Source of the DNA: Pseudomonadota bacterium
GTDB lineage: Bacteria > Myxococcota_A > Bradymonadia > Bradymonadales > GCA-2716585
Assembly: GCA_005804885.1 (NCBI GenBank)
Contig: SYOX01000175.1
Span: forward strand, 1-33,039
Direction: 5' to 3'
DNA length: 33,039 nucleotides
The translations under genes were made by a program, and so were the position numbers. This document shows, piece by piece, positions 8,484 through 19,007 of the stretch. The notes below the pieces were generated by a model. It had not been told where the DNA came from. It did not search any database and saw nothing but the letters and a program-made list of their open reading frames with translations. Position 1 is the stretch's first letter, and each line of letters opens with the position of its first letter.

Positions 8484-8498
8484 CGGGGGCGACCCCCG
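8484..8498 (+). promoter_or_regulatory. Hairpin touching a ribosome-binding site
   Basis: CGGGGG, a CGA loop and CCCCCG form a 6-bp G-C stem. Its last base is the first base of the GAGG ribosome site (8498-8501) of the gene starting at 8506. It could limit ribosome loading on that gene. Confidence 0.35.
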
Positions 8499-8505
8499 AG
8501 GTTGG

Positions 8506-10875
8506 ATGAGAGCCATGATCCTGACACGTCCGCGCTGGTCAGGCGCTGCAGCCCTTGTGGTCGCGGCGCTGTGGCCGGGCTTCGCGCTGGCTGGCGTGGA
8601 TGACGACATCGAGCGGCTCGACGCCGACGTCGTCTCCCTGTCCGAAGAGCTCCAGCGGCTGGAAGCCAAGTACGTCAACCCCGAGCTGCTCGAGCAGCGC
8701 TTCGAGATCGAGTCCCGGATCAACGACGGGCGCTTCTTCTACATCGAGCGCCAGTACGCCAGGGCCTCGATCATCTTCCTCGACCTGGTCTCCAACGAGA
8801 AGATCAAGGGGACCCCGGCCCAGCGCGACGCGCTCTTCTACCTGGCCGACAGCCTCTTTCTGCAGGACAACAACATCGGCGCCCGCCGGCACTTCAACGA
8901 GCTGCTCACGGTCGGGGCCGGGGATTACTACCAGGACGCGGTCAAGCGCCTGATCGAGATCGCCTCCCTGACCGACGAGTACGACAACGTCGAGGACCTC
9001 TACAAGGCCGCCCGAGCCCGCGCGCAGGGCGCCGTGAGGCCGGAGCTGGTCTACGTCTACGCCAAGAGCCTCTTCTTCCGGGAGGAGTTCGACGATGCCC
9101 TGCGCAGCTTCCGCGAGATCCCCTCGGGGGCCGAGATCCACCTCCAGAGCCTCTACTTCCAGGGCGTCATCCTGGCGCGCCAGGGGGCCGAAGAGAAGGA
9201 CGAGGGCAAGCTCAGGCAGGCCCTGAAGGCCTTCGGCCAGCTGATCGAGCTGGCTGGCCCCAGGCCGGTCGACCCTCGCATCATCGAGCTGGTCGAGCTG
9301 GCCCACATGTCCCTCGGGCGGGTCCATTACGAGCTGGCCGAGTACGAGCTGGCCGTGGACCAGTACCAGTACGTCGAGCGCACGAGCGCGAACTTCGATC
9401 GGGCGCTCTACGAGGTGACGTGGACCCTGATTCGGCGAGGCGACGTCAAGAAGGCGCTCAGACACCTGGACATCTTGCTCTTGACGGCCCCGGACAGCTC
9501 CCTTGGGCCCGAGGCGAGGTTGCTTCGTGGCGATCTGATGCTGCAGACGGAGGACTATGGGGACGCGGTGGCCACCTACCAGCAGGTCATCGACGACTAT
9601 GAGCCGGTGCGCAACAGCCTCAAGGAGGTCCTGCTCAAGGAGGGCGGCGCCAAGGCCTACTTTGACGCGCTGGTCGGCCGGCGGGTCGGCCAGGCCCGAT
9701 CGGTGGAGGTGCCCAGGATCGTGGCGGCGTGGGTCGAGGACGACGCCAAGATGGCGCGGACATTGAACATTGCCAAGGATCTGGACACGAGCCGCCAGGA
9801 CATCGACGAGTCGATCGAGCTCATCGCCGAGCTGGAGGACGCGATCAACAGCCGATCGAAGGTCGACATCTTCCCGGATCTCAAGGAGGGCTGGGGCAAG
9901 GGGCTGGAGGTCCAGACCCGCTTCATCGGCGTCAAGCGCGCTCTGCTGGCCACCGAGGCGCTGATGGTGCTGGGCCAGTCCAGCCAGGATGACAAGGCGC
10001 GCTACAAGCGGGCGCGGCAGGAGCGAGACAGGCTGGAGTCGCTCTACGAGAAGATCCCCAAGAGCCGCAGCGACCTGGCCGCGCGCGAGCGCTCGGTCAA
10101 GAGCGAGTACAACGAGCTGGAGACGCAGGTGTACAAGTTGAGCATCGAGCTGGACTCGATGAGGGCCCAGCTCGTGGCCATGGACAAGTGGATGAGGGAC
10201 ATGAAGGCGCGCGGCGATGGCGCCGAGGCCAGCGAGGAGGTGACGATCCGCCAGAGCATGGAAGAGGTCGCCGCGGCCGTCGAAGCCCATGAGCGCGAGC
10301 GAGACGAGCTTCGCCGGATCGTGCGCCGGAGTAAGGCCCAGACGGGGATCAACGACGACGTCGCCGAGCAGGAGGAGGTGGTCAAGAAGGAGTATCAGGC
10401 CGCGCTCGCCAGCGAGCGAGAGCTCTTGCGAGGCTTGCGCGGCGGGCTCGACGAGGGCCAGCGCGCCTCGGCCGCCCGCATCGACGACATCCACGGGCGG
10501 CTCCTGCGCTCTGAGGCGAGGCAGGAGACCTACTTCGGCAAGATCAACCGGATCGTCAACCGGAAGGTCCAGGAGATCCGGCGCGAGATCGACGTCGAGA
10601 AGGTCAGGATCGCGCAGTACGCCGAGGAGCTGAGCGACTACTCCGGGGATTCGGAGTCGCTGGCCGGTGAAATTGCCCTGAACAACTTCAAGCGGGTCGA
10701 CGAGAAGTTCAACGATCTCATCCTCAAAGCCGATGTCGGGATCATCGATGTGGCCTGGAAGCGCAAGGAGGACAGGTCCAACCGCATCAAGCAGCTCTTT
10801 GATCACCGGTCCAACGATCTCAAGACGCTGGAGCAGAACTTCCAGGGCGTCCTTGAGGAAGAGGGGGGGCAGTAG
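8506..10875 (+). CDS. Secreted TPR protein with long C-terminal coiled coil
   Basis: A 789-residue exported protein. Its signal peptide ends near FALAG. A short N-terminal coil (DIERLDADVVSLSEELQRLEAKY) is followed by TPR-like helix pairs over about residues 55-350; examples are YARASIIFLDLVSNEK, ALFYLADSLFLQDN, LGRVHYELAEYELAVDQYQYV and LLRGDLMLQTEDYGDAVATYQQV. From about 490 to the end the sequence is dominated by heptad-rich coiled coil. Proteins of this build serve as periplasmic scaffolds; large periplasmic TPR proteins are part of the Myxococcus Glt complex. I cannot assign it to a single glt gene. The long upstream frame before 8506 is not coding; the ATG at 8506 has GAGG 4 bases upstream. 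Only 2 bases separate its stop from the next start. Confidence 0.8.
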   Translation: MRAMILTRPRWSGAAALVVAALWPGFALAGVDDDIERLDADVVSLSEELQRLEAKYVNPELLEQRFEIESRINDGRFFYIERQYARASIIFLDLVSNEKIKGTPAQRDALFYLADSLFLQDNNIGARRHFNELLTVGAGDYYQDAVKRLIEIASLTDEYDNVEDLYKAARARAQGAVRPELVYVYAKSLFFREEFDDALRSFREIPSGAEIHLQSLYFQGVILARQGAEEKDEGKLRQALKAFGQLIELAGPRPVDPRIIELVELAHMSLGRVHYELAEYELAVDQYQYVERTSANFDRALYEVTWTLIRRGDVKKALRHLDILLLTAPDSSLGPEARLLRGDLMLQTEDYGDAVATYQQVIDDYEPVRNSLKEVLLKEGGAKAYFDALVGRRVGQARSVEVPRIVAAWVEDDAKMARTLNIAKDLDTSRQDIDESIELIAELEDAINSRSKVDIFPDLKEGWGKGLEVQTRFIGVKRALLATEALMVLGQSSQDDKARYKRARQERDRLESLYEKIPKSRSDLAARERSVKSEYNELETQVYKLSIELDSMRAQLVAMDKWMRDMKARGDGAEASEEVTIRQSMEEVAAAVEAHERERDELRRIVRRSKAQTGINDDVAEQEEVVKKEYQAALASERELLRGLRGGLDEGQRASAARIDDIHGRLLRSEARQETYFGKINRIVNRKVQEIRREIDVEKVRIAQYAEELSDYSGDSESLAGEIALNNFKRVDEKFNDLILKADVGIIDVAWKRKEDRSNRIKQLFDHRSNDLKTLEQNFQGVLEEEGGQ

Positions 10876-10877
10876 CC

Positions 10878-13800
10878 ATGGGAAGTTCGACCCGCGACGG
10901 GGTCCTGCGGCTGGTGTGCCTCGCGCTGATCTGCGTCCACGCGTCCTGGGCGGGGATCCTCGTTGGCGCGGGGGAGGCGCGCGCACAGGGCGCCGAGGCT
11001 CCCGATCCTGAGGTCAAGGAGGACGCCGGCGCCGAGGAAGCGCCGGTCGAGGACCCCCCGGACGAGGAGCCGCAGGGCGGCGAGCCCGTCGGAGCGACGC
11101 TGGATCCGCCGAAGGAGGCGGTCCCGACGCTGGGCTTGCCCGCTGGCGCGGACGAGGCGATGCGCAAGGAGGTCGAGGCCTTCCAGATCGTCTACCTGCG
11201 CTACGAGCGGGAGATCCTGGAGTACCGCGCCGAGGTCAACACGATCGTCCGCAACGAGTACGACAGGCGAAAGGCCGAGATCGAGGCGGTCTACGACAAG
11301 GAGATCAAGGGGCTGGAGATCCTCGAGCGCGAGCGCCGCGATGAGGCCATCGCGGCCTTCGAGGAGTTCCTGCGCAAGTACCCGCGCGACCCGGTCTACT
11401 CGCCCGACGTCCTCTACCGGCTGGCCGAGCTCTACTTCGAGAAGTCCAACGACGACTACCTGCTGGCCGACGAGCGCTACGAGCAGCAGCGAGAGCTCTA
11501 CGATCTGGGCCGCATCGCGGACGCCCCCGCCTCTCCGGAGCGCAACTACGACAAGACCGTGGCGCTCTTCCAGCGACTCCTGACGGACTTCCCCGACTAC
11601 CGCTACCTCGACGGCGCCTACTACCTGCTGGGCTTCTGCCTCGTCAGCACGGGCAAGGACGAGGAGGCCCGCCAGGCCTTCGAGGATCTGATCCGGCTGC
11701 GCCCGGAGTCGAAGTACGTCTCGGAGGCGTGGGTGCGAATCGGCGAATACTACTTTGATTACAATGAGTTGGATCAGGCCATCAGCGCCTATTCCCAGGC
11801 GCTGGCCTTCCCCGAGAACACCTACTACGACAAGGCGCTCTACAAGCTCGCCTGGTCCTACTACCGGCAGGATCGCTTCGAGGAGGCCATCGCGTCCTTC
11901 AAGGATCTGGTGAGGCACGCGGACAAGAAGAAGGCGGAGACCGGCAAGACAGGCTCGGATCTACGCGAGGAGGCGATCCAGTACCTCGCCATCAGCCTGT
12001 CCGAGGAGGACTGGAACAACGACGGGGTGCCGGACGAGGACTTCGGCATCGAGCGCATCAGCCGCTACCTGACCGGCCAGGAGCCCTACGAGAACGAGGT
12101 GCTGCTGCGGCTGGGGAACATCCTCTTTGACAACACGCGCTATGAGCAGTCCATCGCGGTCTATCGCCTGGCGCTGTCCAAGTACCCCATGGCGCCGGAC
12201 AACCCGAAGATCCTCGACAAGTCCATCATCGCCCTAGAGCGCCTGCGGCGCTTCGACGAGGCCATCGAGGCGCGCCGCCAGATCGGCCTGACCTACGGCC
12301 CGGGCACCGAGTGGTACGCCCACCAGGAGAAGGAGGGCAACCGGGAGGCGATGGCCTTCGCGGAGAAGCTGGCGCAGGACAACCTGATCGACTCGGCGAC
12401 GTGGTATCACGAGCAGGCCCAGAAGCTGCGCGAGGAGGCGCTCAGCCGCCAGGACGCGGGCCAGGCCGATCAAGCCCGGGAGCGCTTCAGCCTCGCGGCC
12501 GAGGCCTACGGCCGCTACCTCGAGACCTACCCGCACGATCGGGAGGCGTACAAGTGGCAGTTCTACCTCGCCGAGTGCTTCTTCTACTCCCAACAGTACG
12601 AGGAGGCCGCCAAGGCCTATACCCAGGTCCGCGAGCTGAGCGTGGGCGACAACAAGTACCGGGAGCAGGCCGCCTTCAACGCCATCAAGGCCCTCGAATT
12701 CATCATCGCCCAGAAGATCAAGGCCGGCCAGCTCCCCCCGGAGTCCCTGGCCCGCAAGACCGAGGATGCGGTCGAGCAGCCCGACGGCAAGGGCGGCCGC
12801 GATGAGGCCAAGATCGTCCTTGAGCCCAAGCCGCTGCCGGAGCTGGTCGAGGCGCTCAACAAGGAGCGGGCGCGCTACGTCGAGCTGGGCCTCAAGAGCC
12901 CGTCCGACCCTGTCCTGCCGGGCAAGCTGGAGTTTGAGATCGCGCGGGTCTACTACGACTTCCGCCACCTTGAGGAGGCCCGCACCCGCTTCGAGAAGAT
13001 CATCAACACCTACGAGTCGGAGCAGGTCGCGATCCTGGCGGCGATGTTGATCATGGAGTCGTACGTGATGGTCAACGACTTCGAGAACATGGCGATCTGG
13101 GCCGACAAGATCGGCAAGAACCCGAAGCTGGCCAACAACTCGCGGGCCAAGGAGATCCGGGACGAGGCGCAGCGCCTCAAGCTCGGGGCGATGTTCAAGA
13201 CGGCCGACGCGCTGATGGACGCCAGGAAGTACGAGGAGGCCGCCGAGGCCTACATCGCGCTCATCAACCAGGATCCGAACAACCAGTACGCCGACAAGGC
13301 CCTGAACAACGCCGCCGTGGCCTACGAGAACGTCAAGCGCTTCGAGTCGGCGATGAAGCTCTACGAGCGCGTCTTCAACGACTACCCCAAGAGCGATCTG
13401 GCGCCCACGGCGCTCTTCCGGGTGGCCTTCAACGCCGAGCGCTTCTTTGACTTCGACAAGGCCGTCCGCTCCTACATCCTGCTCGTCGATCGCTACAGCG
13501 AGAGTGAGACGAGGGAGAAGTCGCTGCGACGGGCGGCGGTCCTGCTCGAGAACCTTCAGGATTACGAGTCGGCGGCCTCGACCTACATCCGCTACGCGAC
13601 GGAGTACTCCGAGACGGAGGACGCCCCGGCGGCGATGTACCAGGCCTCGGAGGTCTACGAGAAGATGGGCGACAAGGCCCGGATGATCAGGACCCTGAAC
13701 GACTTCCGAGGGCGCTTCGGCAACAAGACGGGCACGGGCTTCTTCGTCATGGAGGGCCTCGACAAGATCGCGACCCACTACTACGACGAGGTCCGCGACA

Positions 13801-14483
13801 TGAAGAAGGCCCAGAAGGCCTATCAGGACGTCTTGAAGGAGTACGTCGTGCGCGGCTTCGCGGCGGGGAGCCCGGAGGCGGCCTTTGCGGCCAAGGCGCG
13901 CTTCTTCCTGACCGAGATCGACTTCAAGTCCTGGGACGAGATCCGGCTGGCGGGCAACCTCAAGGCGCAGGAGAAGTCGCTCAAGGCCAAGCTGTCCGGC
14001 GCCCAGCGCCTCAAGCAGCTCTACACCGAGGTCTACGACTACCGCAGCCTGGAGTGGACGATGGCGGCGGGCTACAGGGCGGCCAACGTCACCCAGCGCT
14101 TCGCCGCGGCGCTCTACGAGGCCGACATCCCCTTCCCCGAGGGCAGCGAGGAGTACGATCTGTACAAGATCCAGCTCGAGGATCTGGCGCTGCCGCTGGA
14201 GGATGAGTCCGTGGCGGACTACGAGAAGGTCATCGAGAAGGCCCGCGAGGAGCGCATCGTCAACGACTGGACCAAGAAGGTCCTGTCCGAGCTCAACAAG
14301 TACAACCCGCAGAAGTACCCGCTCTTCCACGAGGAGAAGCAGGCGCTGACGGATTCACCGCTGTCGCCGCTGTCGCCGCTGACGCCCTCCGAGATCAACG
14401 AGGCGCTCAAGGCCGATGACCCGCCGGACGATGAAGATGAGGGCGGCGGGCCCGCAGAAGAGCCCGAGGACGAGGACAAATAG
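10878..14483 (+). CDS. Large secreted TPR protein, Glt-type scaffold
   Basis: A 1,201-residue exported protein. Its signal peptide ends near ARAQG, followed by a Pro/Glu/Asp-rich linker (about 35-80) and a short charged coil (YLRYEREILEYRAEVNTIVRN). Many degenerate TPR units follow from about 150 to 1000, of the type seen in BamD/YbgF-like periplasmic proteins: VLYRLAELYFEKSNDDY, AYYLLGFCLVSTGKDEEARQAFEDL, ALYKLAWSYYRQDRFEEAIASF. The end carries three SPL(S/T)P steps, then an acidic tail (DDEDEGGG to EDEDK). Size and design fit the big TPR components of gliding/envelope machines (GltD/GltI class), but exact orthology is not shown. It is translationally close to the preceding gene, and GGAAGAGGGGGG lies before the ATG. 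A protein-interaction scaffold between inner and outer membrane is the likely role. Confidence 0.8.
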   Translation: MGSSTRDGVLRLVCLALICVHASWAGILVGAGEARAQGAEAPDPEVKEDAGAEEAPVEDPPDEEPQGGEPVGATLDPPKEAVPTLGLPAGADEAMRKEVEAFQIVYLRYEREILEYRAEVNTIVRNEYDRRKAEIEAVYDKEIKGLEILERERRDEAIAAFEEFLRKYPRDPVYSPDVLYRLAELYFEKSNDDYLLADERYEQQRELYDLGRIADAPASPERNYDKTVALFQRLLTDFPDYRYLDGAYYLLGFCLVSTGKDEEARQAFEDLIRLRPESKYVSEAWVRIGEYYFDYNELDQAISAYSQALAFPENTYYDKALYKLAWSYYRQDRFEEAIASFKDLVRHADKKKAETGKTGSDLREEAIQYLAISLSEEDWNNDGVPDEDFGIERISRYLTGQEPYENEVLLRLGNILFDNTRYEQSIAVYRLALSKYPMAPDNPKILDKSIIALERLRRFDEAIEARRQIGLTYGPGTEWYAHQEKEGNREAMAFAEKLAQDNLIDSATWYHEQAQKLREEALSRQDAGQADQARERFSLAAEAYGRYLETYPHDREAYKWQFYLAECFFYSQQYEEAAKAYTQVRELSVGDNKYREQAAFNAIKALEFIIAQKIKAGQLPPESLARKTEDAVEQPDGKGGRDEAKIVLEPKPLPELVEALNKERARYVELGLKSPSDPVLPGKLEFEIARVYYDFRHLEEARTRFEKIINTYESEQVAILAAMLIMESYVMVNDFENMAIWADKIGKNPKLANNSRAKEIRDEAQRLKLGAMFKTADALMDARKYEEAAEAYIALINQDPNNQYADKALNNAAVAYENVKRFESAMKLYERVFNDYPKSDLAPTALFRVAFNAERFFDFDKAVRSYILLVDRYSESETREKSLRRAAVLLENLQDYESAASTYIRYATEYSETEDAPAAMYQASEVYEKMGDKARMIRTLNDFRGRFGNKTGTGFFVMEGLDKIATHYYDEVRDMKKAQKAYQDVLKEYVVRGFAAGSPEAAFAAKARFFLTEIDFKSWDEIRLAGNLKAQEKSLKAKLSGAQRLKQLYTEVYDYRSLEWTMAAGYRAANVTQRFAAALYEADIPFPEGSEEYDLYKIQLEDLALPLEDESVADYEKVIEKAREERIVNDWTKKVLSELNKYNPQKYPLFHEEKQALTDSPLSPLSPLTPSEINEALKADDPPDDEDEGGGPAEEPEDEDK

Positions 14484-14562
14484 TCTGTCAACAAGGCTCT
14501 GTCCGCGCGTCCTTGTCTGAAGCAGGGCGAGGTGACTGGCCCGATCGCAGGAGCCCCTTGAG

Positions 14563-16086
<1,524 letters not shown>

Positions 16087-16118
16087 GGCGGCAGGTCCTT
16101 GTTCATGAGGAGGCGGCG

Positions 16119-16394
16119 ATGGTGAACGATCGGAGTCGCGCGAGGTTGAGGGCTGGTCTGTTTGCGGCGGTGTTGCTGGGGTCGTGGTTGGGCGTGGCCG
16201 GATCGTCGATGGCCCAGGACCGCAAGGATCAGCCCAGGGTGATCGAGCTGGACGAGGAGGTGATCAAGGGGAGGGTGCAGAAGCCTGAGGCCTTCTACAT
16301 CCTCCAGCACGCGACTTTGAACTACAAGCGGCTGGATCCGAAGGCGAGCTTCATCCCTGAGCTGATCGAGTCGGTCAAGGAGAGCCCCTTTTGA
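16119..16394 (+). CDS. Small exported protein between AglT-like and AglR-like genes
   Basis: A 91-residue protein with a signal peptide (LFAAVLLGSWLGVAGSSMAQ). The mature part of about 55 residues contains VIELDEEVIKGRVQKPEAFYILQ and ends FIPELIESVKESPF. I recall the same small motif beside AglT-type genes in other Myxococcota but cannot confirm it here. A perfect ribosome site (GAGGAGG) lies 5 bases before the ATG at 16119. It is probably a periplasmic accessory of the machine. Confidence 0.75.
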   Translation: MVNDRSRARLRAGLFAAVLLGSWLGVAGSSMAQDRKDQPRVIELDEEVIKGRVQKPEAFYILQHATLNYKRLDPKASFIPELIESVKESPF

Positions 16395-16710
16395 GCGGAT
16401 GTGTCGGAGCGGGCTTGCGCTCGGCCGAAAGTTCTTCCAAGGGTGTATGGGATGTGGTATACGCAAGGCGCCTTTGGTTTGGTGAGGCCCGTCGTCAAGG
16501 GGGCTGGACCAGTTCTGACGTGTCGCTGAGGTGGGCGTCGGGCGAAGTCGGTGTGAGGGTCCTCATAGGGGCTCTCTGGCCCTGAAAGTCAAATCAGGCA
16601 AGTCAAGAGTTCAAGCGGTCCGCGGGCCATTGTGGTAAGCGGCTCCGTTGGTATAAAAGCGTCGTCCACGATAGAACACTTGATAAAGTGTGGTTAAAAG
16701 GAGGAGTCTC
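16395..16710 (+). promoter_or_regulatory. Promoter region of the motor genes
   Basis: No gene is seen in these 316 bases. The best promoter is TTGTGG (16630-16635), 16 bases, TATAAA (16652-16657), giving a leader of about 47 bases to the ATG at 16711. A second, extended -10-like site TGGTATACG lies near 16455-16465 without a clear -35. The motor triad can thus be transcribed separately from the upstream TPR genes. Confidence 0.5.
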
Positions 16711-17361
16711 ATGAGCGAAATTGCCGAGGCGTTTAGGACTGGCGGTATCTGGATGTACGTCATCCTGGTGGTCTCGATCGTCGCCATCGGGGTCGTCATC
16801 GAGCGGTTCATCTTTCTCTTCTTCAAGTACAACATCAACGCCAACACGTTCATGGCCCAGATCCAGAAGCTGGTGATGGCCAACAACATCGACCGGGCGA
16901 TCAAGTTGTGCAATGCGGCGCCGTCGGCGGCGTTGCCGAAGGTGATCAAGGCGGGCTTGACGCGCGCCAACAAGGGCGAGGTCGAGATCCAGAACGCGCT
17001 TGAGGAGGCGACGCTGGAGGTCGTTCCTCAGATCGTGAAGCGGACGGCCTCCTTGCAGCAGCTGGCGAACATCGCGACGCTGCTGGGTCTGCTGGGGACC
17101 ATCATCGGTCTGATCGAGGCCTTCGCGGCGCTCAAGAGCGCGACCCCGGACAAGCGCCAGGAGCTCCTGTCGGCCGGTATCGCGCTGGCGATGAACACGA
17201 CGGCCTTCGGTCTGATCGTCGCGATCCCGTGCCTGGTCGCCTACATGATGCTGGCCGGCATGACGAAGAAGATCATCGACGAGATCGATCAGCACGCGGT
17301 CAAGCTGGAGAACCTGCTTGTCAGCCGCGGCAAGGGCGGCACGAACCCGCTCGAGAAGTAG
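16711..17361 (+). CDS. MotA/TolQ/ExbB proton channel protein, AglR-like
   Basis: A 216-residue inner-membrane protein that forms the pentameric stator/channel of a proton-driven motor with ExbD-type partners. Three membrane segments are visible: about 13-35, 117-138 and 153-182, with a cytoplasmic loop between the first two. The family signatures are complete: LLGLLGTIIGLIEAF (Thr130) in TM2 and AMNTTAFGLIVAIPCLVAY in TM3, with the polar Thr163/Thr164. In Myxococcus the AglR channel drives gliding; in other bacteria TolQ and ExbB drive outer-membrane work. The ATG at 16711 has an ideal AAAGGAGGAG site. Two ExbD-type genes follow, as in AglRQS operons. Confidence 0.93.
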   Translation: MSEIAEAFRTGGIWMYVILVVSIVAIGVVIERFIFLFFKYNINANTFMAQIQKLVMANNIDRAIKLCNAAPSAALPKVIKAGLTRANKGEVEIQNALEEATLEVVPQIVKRTASLQQLANIATLLGLLGTIIGLIEAFAALKSATPDKRQELLSAGIALAMNTTAFGLIVAIPCLVAYMMLAGMTKKIIDEIDQHAVKLENLLVSRGKGGTNPLEK

Positions 17362-17381
17362 AGGCCCGGTGTCTCCTGGCT

Positions 17382-17499
17382 CGCCCCTGGCGCCGTCTGG
17401 CGTCGGGGCGGGTTTGAGCAGGGCGGCCGTGAGTGTTCATGGCCCCTTGGGCTCGGTCCTTTTGTTTCCCGGTCGTTCGATGTCCCCTCATGAGAGGGG
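17382..17499 (+). other. Two hairpins between the channel gene and the first ExbD gene
   Basis: Hairpin 1 (17382-17410): CGCCCC, a bulged T and GGCGCC, loop GTCT, then GGCGTC GGGGCG. This is a 12-bp stem with one wobble pair, followed by GGTTTG. Hairpin 2 (17484-17499): CCCCTC, loop ATGA, GAGGGG. Neither has a strong U-tract, so they look more like RNA-processing, stabilising or partial-termination elements than full terminators. The 268-base gap is unusually long for a TolQ-TolR-type operon. Confidence 0.45.
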
Positions 17500-17629
17500 G
17501 CTGTGTCAACATCTCCTCGTCGGGCCGTCCATCAAGGCGGCTCGTGTCTGAGGGGGCCAGGTCGGGTCGCGAGAGCGGGGTTCACCCCGAGCGCGTCGGG
17601 CGGGTTGAAGAGCAGAGGCGAAGGCAGCC

Positions 17630-18334
17630 ATGGCAAGAAAAGCCCGTTATGAGATGGAACTTCAGGAGATGAACCTGGCGCCGATCATGAACATGGTCAT
17701 GATCCTCATCCCCCTGCTGTTGCTGTCGGTCGTCTTCGAGCAGATGGGCGTGATCAACGTCTCTGCGCCGAAGCTGGCGGTCGGCCCGGTGGACCCGGAT
17801 CCGACGCCGCCGGAGAACCCTCCGCTCCAGTTGACGATCGGCATCTCCACGAGCGGCTTTACGATCGCGGCCACGGGCGCGAAGCTTCCCCCCATGACGG
17901 GCTGCCCCGAGGCGGGACCGACGACGGTCTGCGCCAAGAAGGGTTCGGACGTCACGGCCCTCCTGGGGGAGATGAAGTCGCTGCGAGAGCGGGCGGACGC
18001 GACGGGCAACCGCGACTTCATCAAGCAGTCCGATGCCAAGATGACCGCCGCGATGGAGTCCTACGATTTCAGGCGCCTGTACAACCTCCTGGTGGGCATC
18101 AAGAAGGAGTTCCCTGAGGAGACGGTGGTCAACGTCGGCGCTGACCCTGACATCCCCTTCGAGATCCTCATCAAGACGATGGACACCGTGCGCTTCAAGC
18201 TTGAGTCCAAGTCGGACAAGGGAGACTTCTCGTCGGACGAGGATTTTTCCAAGTCTCAGTATCAGGAGTCTGCGACGGGAGACTCTCCCTACGCGCCTCT
18301 CTTTAGCGACGTTGTCCTGGCGGTCATCCAATAA
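17630..18334 (+). CDS. ExbD/TolR-family protein lacking the membrane Asp
   Basis: A 234-residue inner-membrane protein with one N-terminal membrane helix (about 15-36) and a periplasmic domain. The helix start MNLAPIMNMVMILI aligns with the family pattern INVTPFIDVMLVLL, but the proton-binding Asp is Asn21 here. The periplasmic part has a Pro-rich linker, an insertion with two Cys (TGCPEAG, TTVCAKK), and the typical ExbD ending LYNLLVGIKKEFPEE, VNVGADPDIPFEILIKTMDTVR. Such proteins form the rotating or pulling dimer inside the ExbB/TolQ pentamer. The second copy at 18368-18982 keeps Asp. A good GAGGCGAAGG site precedes the ATG. It corresponds to one of AglQ/AglS; I do not choose which. Confidence 0.88.
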   Translation: MARKARYEMELQEMNLAPIMNMVMILIPLLLLSVVFEQMGVINVSAPKLAVGPVDPDPTPPENPPLQLTIGISTSGFTIAATGAKLPPMTGCPEAGPTTVCAKKGSDVTALLGEMKSLRERADATGNRDFIKQSDAKMTAAMESYDFRRLYNLLVGIKKEFPEETVVNVGADPDIPFEILIKTMDTVRFKLESKSDKGDFSSDEDFSKSQYQESATGDSPYAPLFSDVVLAVIQ

Positions 18335-18367
18335 GTTAAGAGACGACCCACGACCTGGAGCGTGAAG

Positions 18368-18982
18368 ATGTCCGACGAGAGCATGGGTGAAGGTGAAGGG
18401 TTTTCGAGCGAGGAAGAGGCGAGGATCCTTGAGGGTCGCGCCCGCTCAGCCAAGAGAGCCCGGCGGGTGATGAAGGATGATGATTCGGGGCTGAACATCA
18501 ATGCGTTCATGGACATCATGACGATCATCCTGGTGTTCTTGATCGACTCCTATGGAAACAGCCCGATCTCGGTCAAGGCGGGGCCGGAGCTGAGCATCCC
18601 CTACTCGACCTCGGAGATTCCTCCCCAGGACACGATGTGCATCACCATCACACGCAAGGCCATCCTTGTGGGTGACAGGGAGGTGGTCAAGATCAAGGAC
18701 GGCCAGGTGGACAAGAGCCACAAGCGAGGTGGAGAGAACAGCCTCTACATCCAGCCGCTCTTTGATCAGCTGACGGAGGAGGTCAGCCGACACAAGCAGA
18801 TGGCGGCCCTGACCAAGCAGCCCTTCGAGGGCGTGGCGACCATCATCTCGGATCGGACGACGCCCTATCGCCTGGTGACCGAGGTGATGTACACGGCCGG
18901 TCAGGCCCAGTTGGCGAACTTCAAGTTCGCGATCGTGAAGTTCGGCCGCAAGGAGCTGGTCAAGAAGGCCGAGGGCAATTAG
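18368..18982 (+). CDS. ExbD/TolR-family protein with membrane Asp
   Basis: A 204-residue inner-membrane protein. A charged cytoplasmic N-terminus (1-40, rich in Glu then Arg/Lys) leads into one membrane helix, LNINAFMDIMTIILVFLID. Asp49 sits at the expected proton-carrying position, and a second Asp60 lies near the end of the helix. The periplasmic domain (about 65-204) is ExbD-like, ending in TPYRLVTEVMYTAGQAQLANFKFAIVK. It would form a mixed dimer with the Asn-bearing protein encoded just upstream (33-base gap). GGAG lies 7 bases before the ATG at 18368. A strong terminator follows, so this is the last gene of the motor transcript. Confidence 0.92.
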   Translation: MSDESMGEGEGFSSEEEARILEGRARSAKRARRVMKDDDSGLNINAFMDIMTIILVFLIDSYGNSPISVKAGPELSIPYSTSEIPPQDTMCITITRKAILVGDREVVKIKDGQVDKSHKRGGENSLYIQPLFDQLTEEVSRHKQMAALTKQPFEGVATIISDRTTPYRLVTEVMYTAGQAQLANFKFAIVKFGRKELVKKAEGN

Positions 18983-19007
18983 GCCATCTTGTTCGATGCA
19001 GTGAGAG

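Noticed and set aside
8539..10986. Long minus-strand frame opposite the first TPR gene
   Set aside because: Leu/Asp/Val-rich shadow without motifs; the plus strand encodes a signal peptide, TPRs and coiled coil.
12234..14330. Minus-strand frame of about 700 codons opposite the large TPR gene
   Set aside because: Same kind of antisense shadow, with no start signal or domain.
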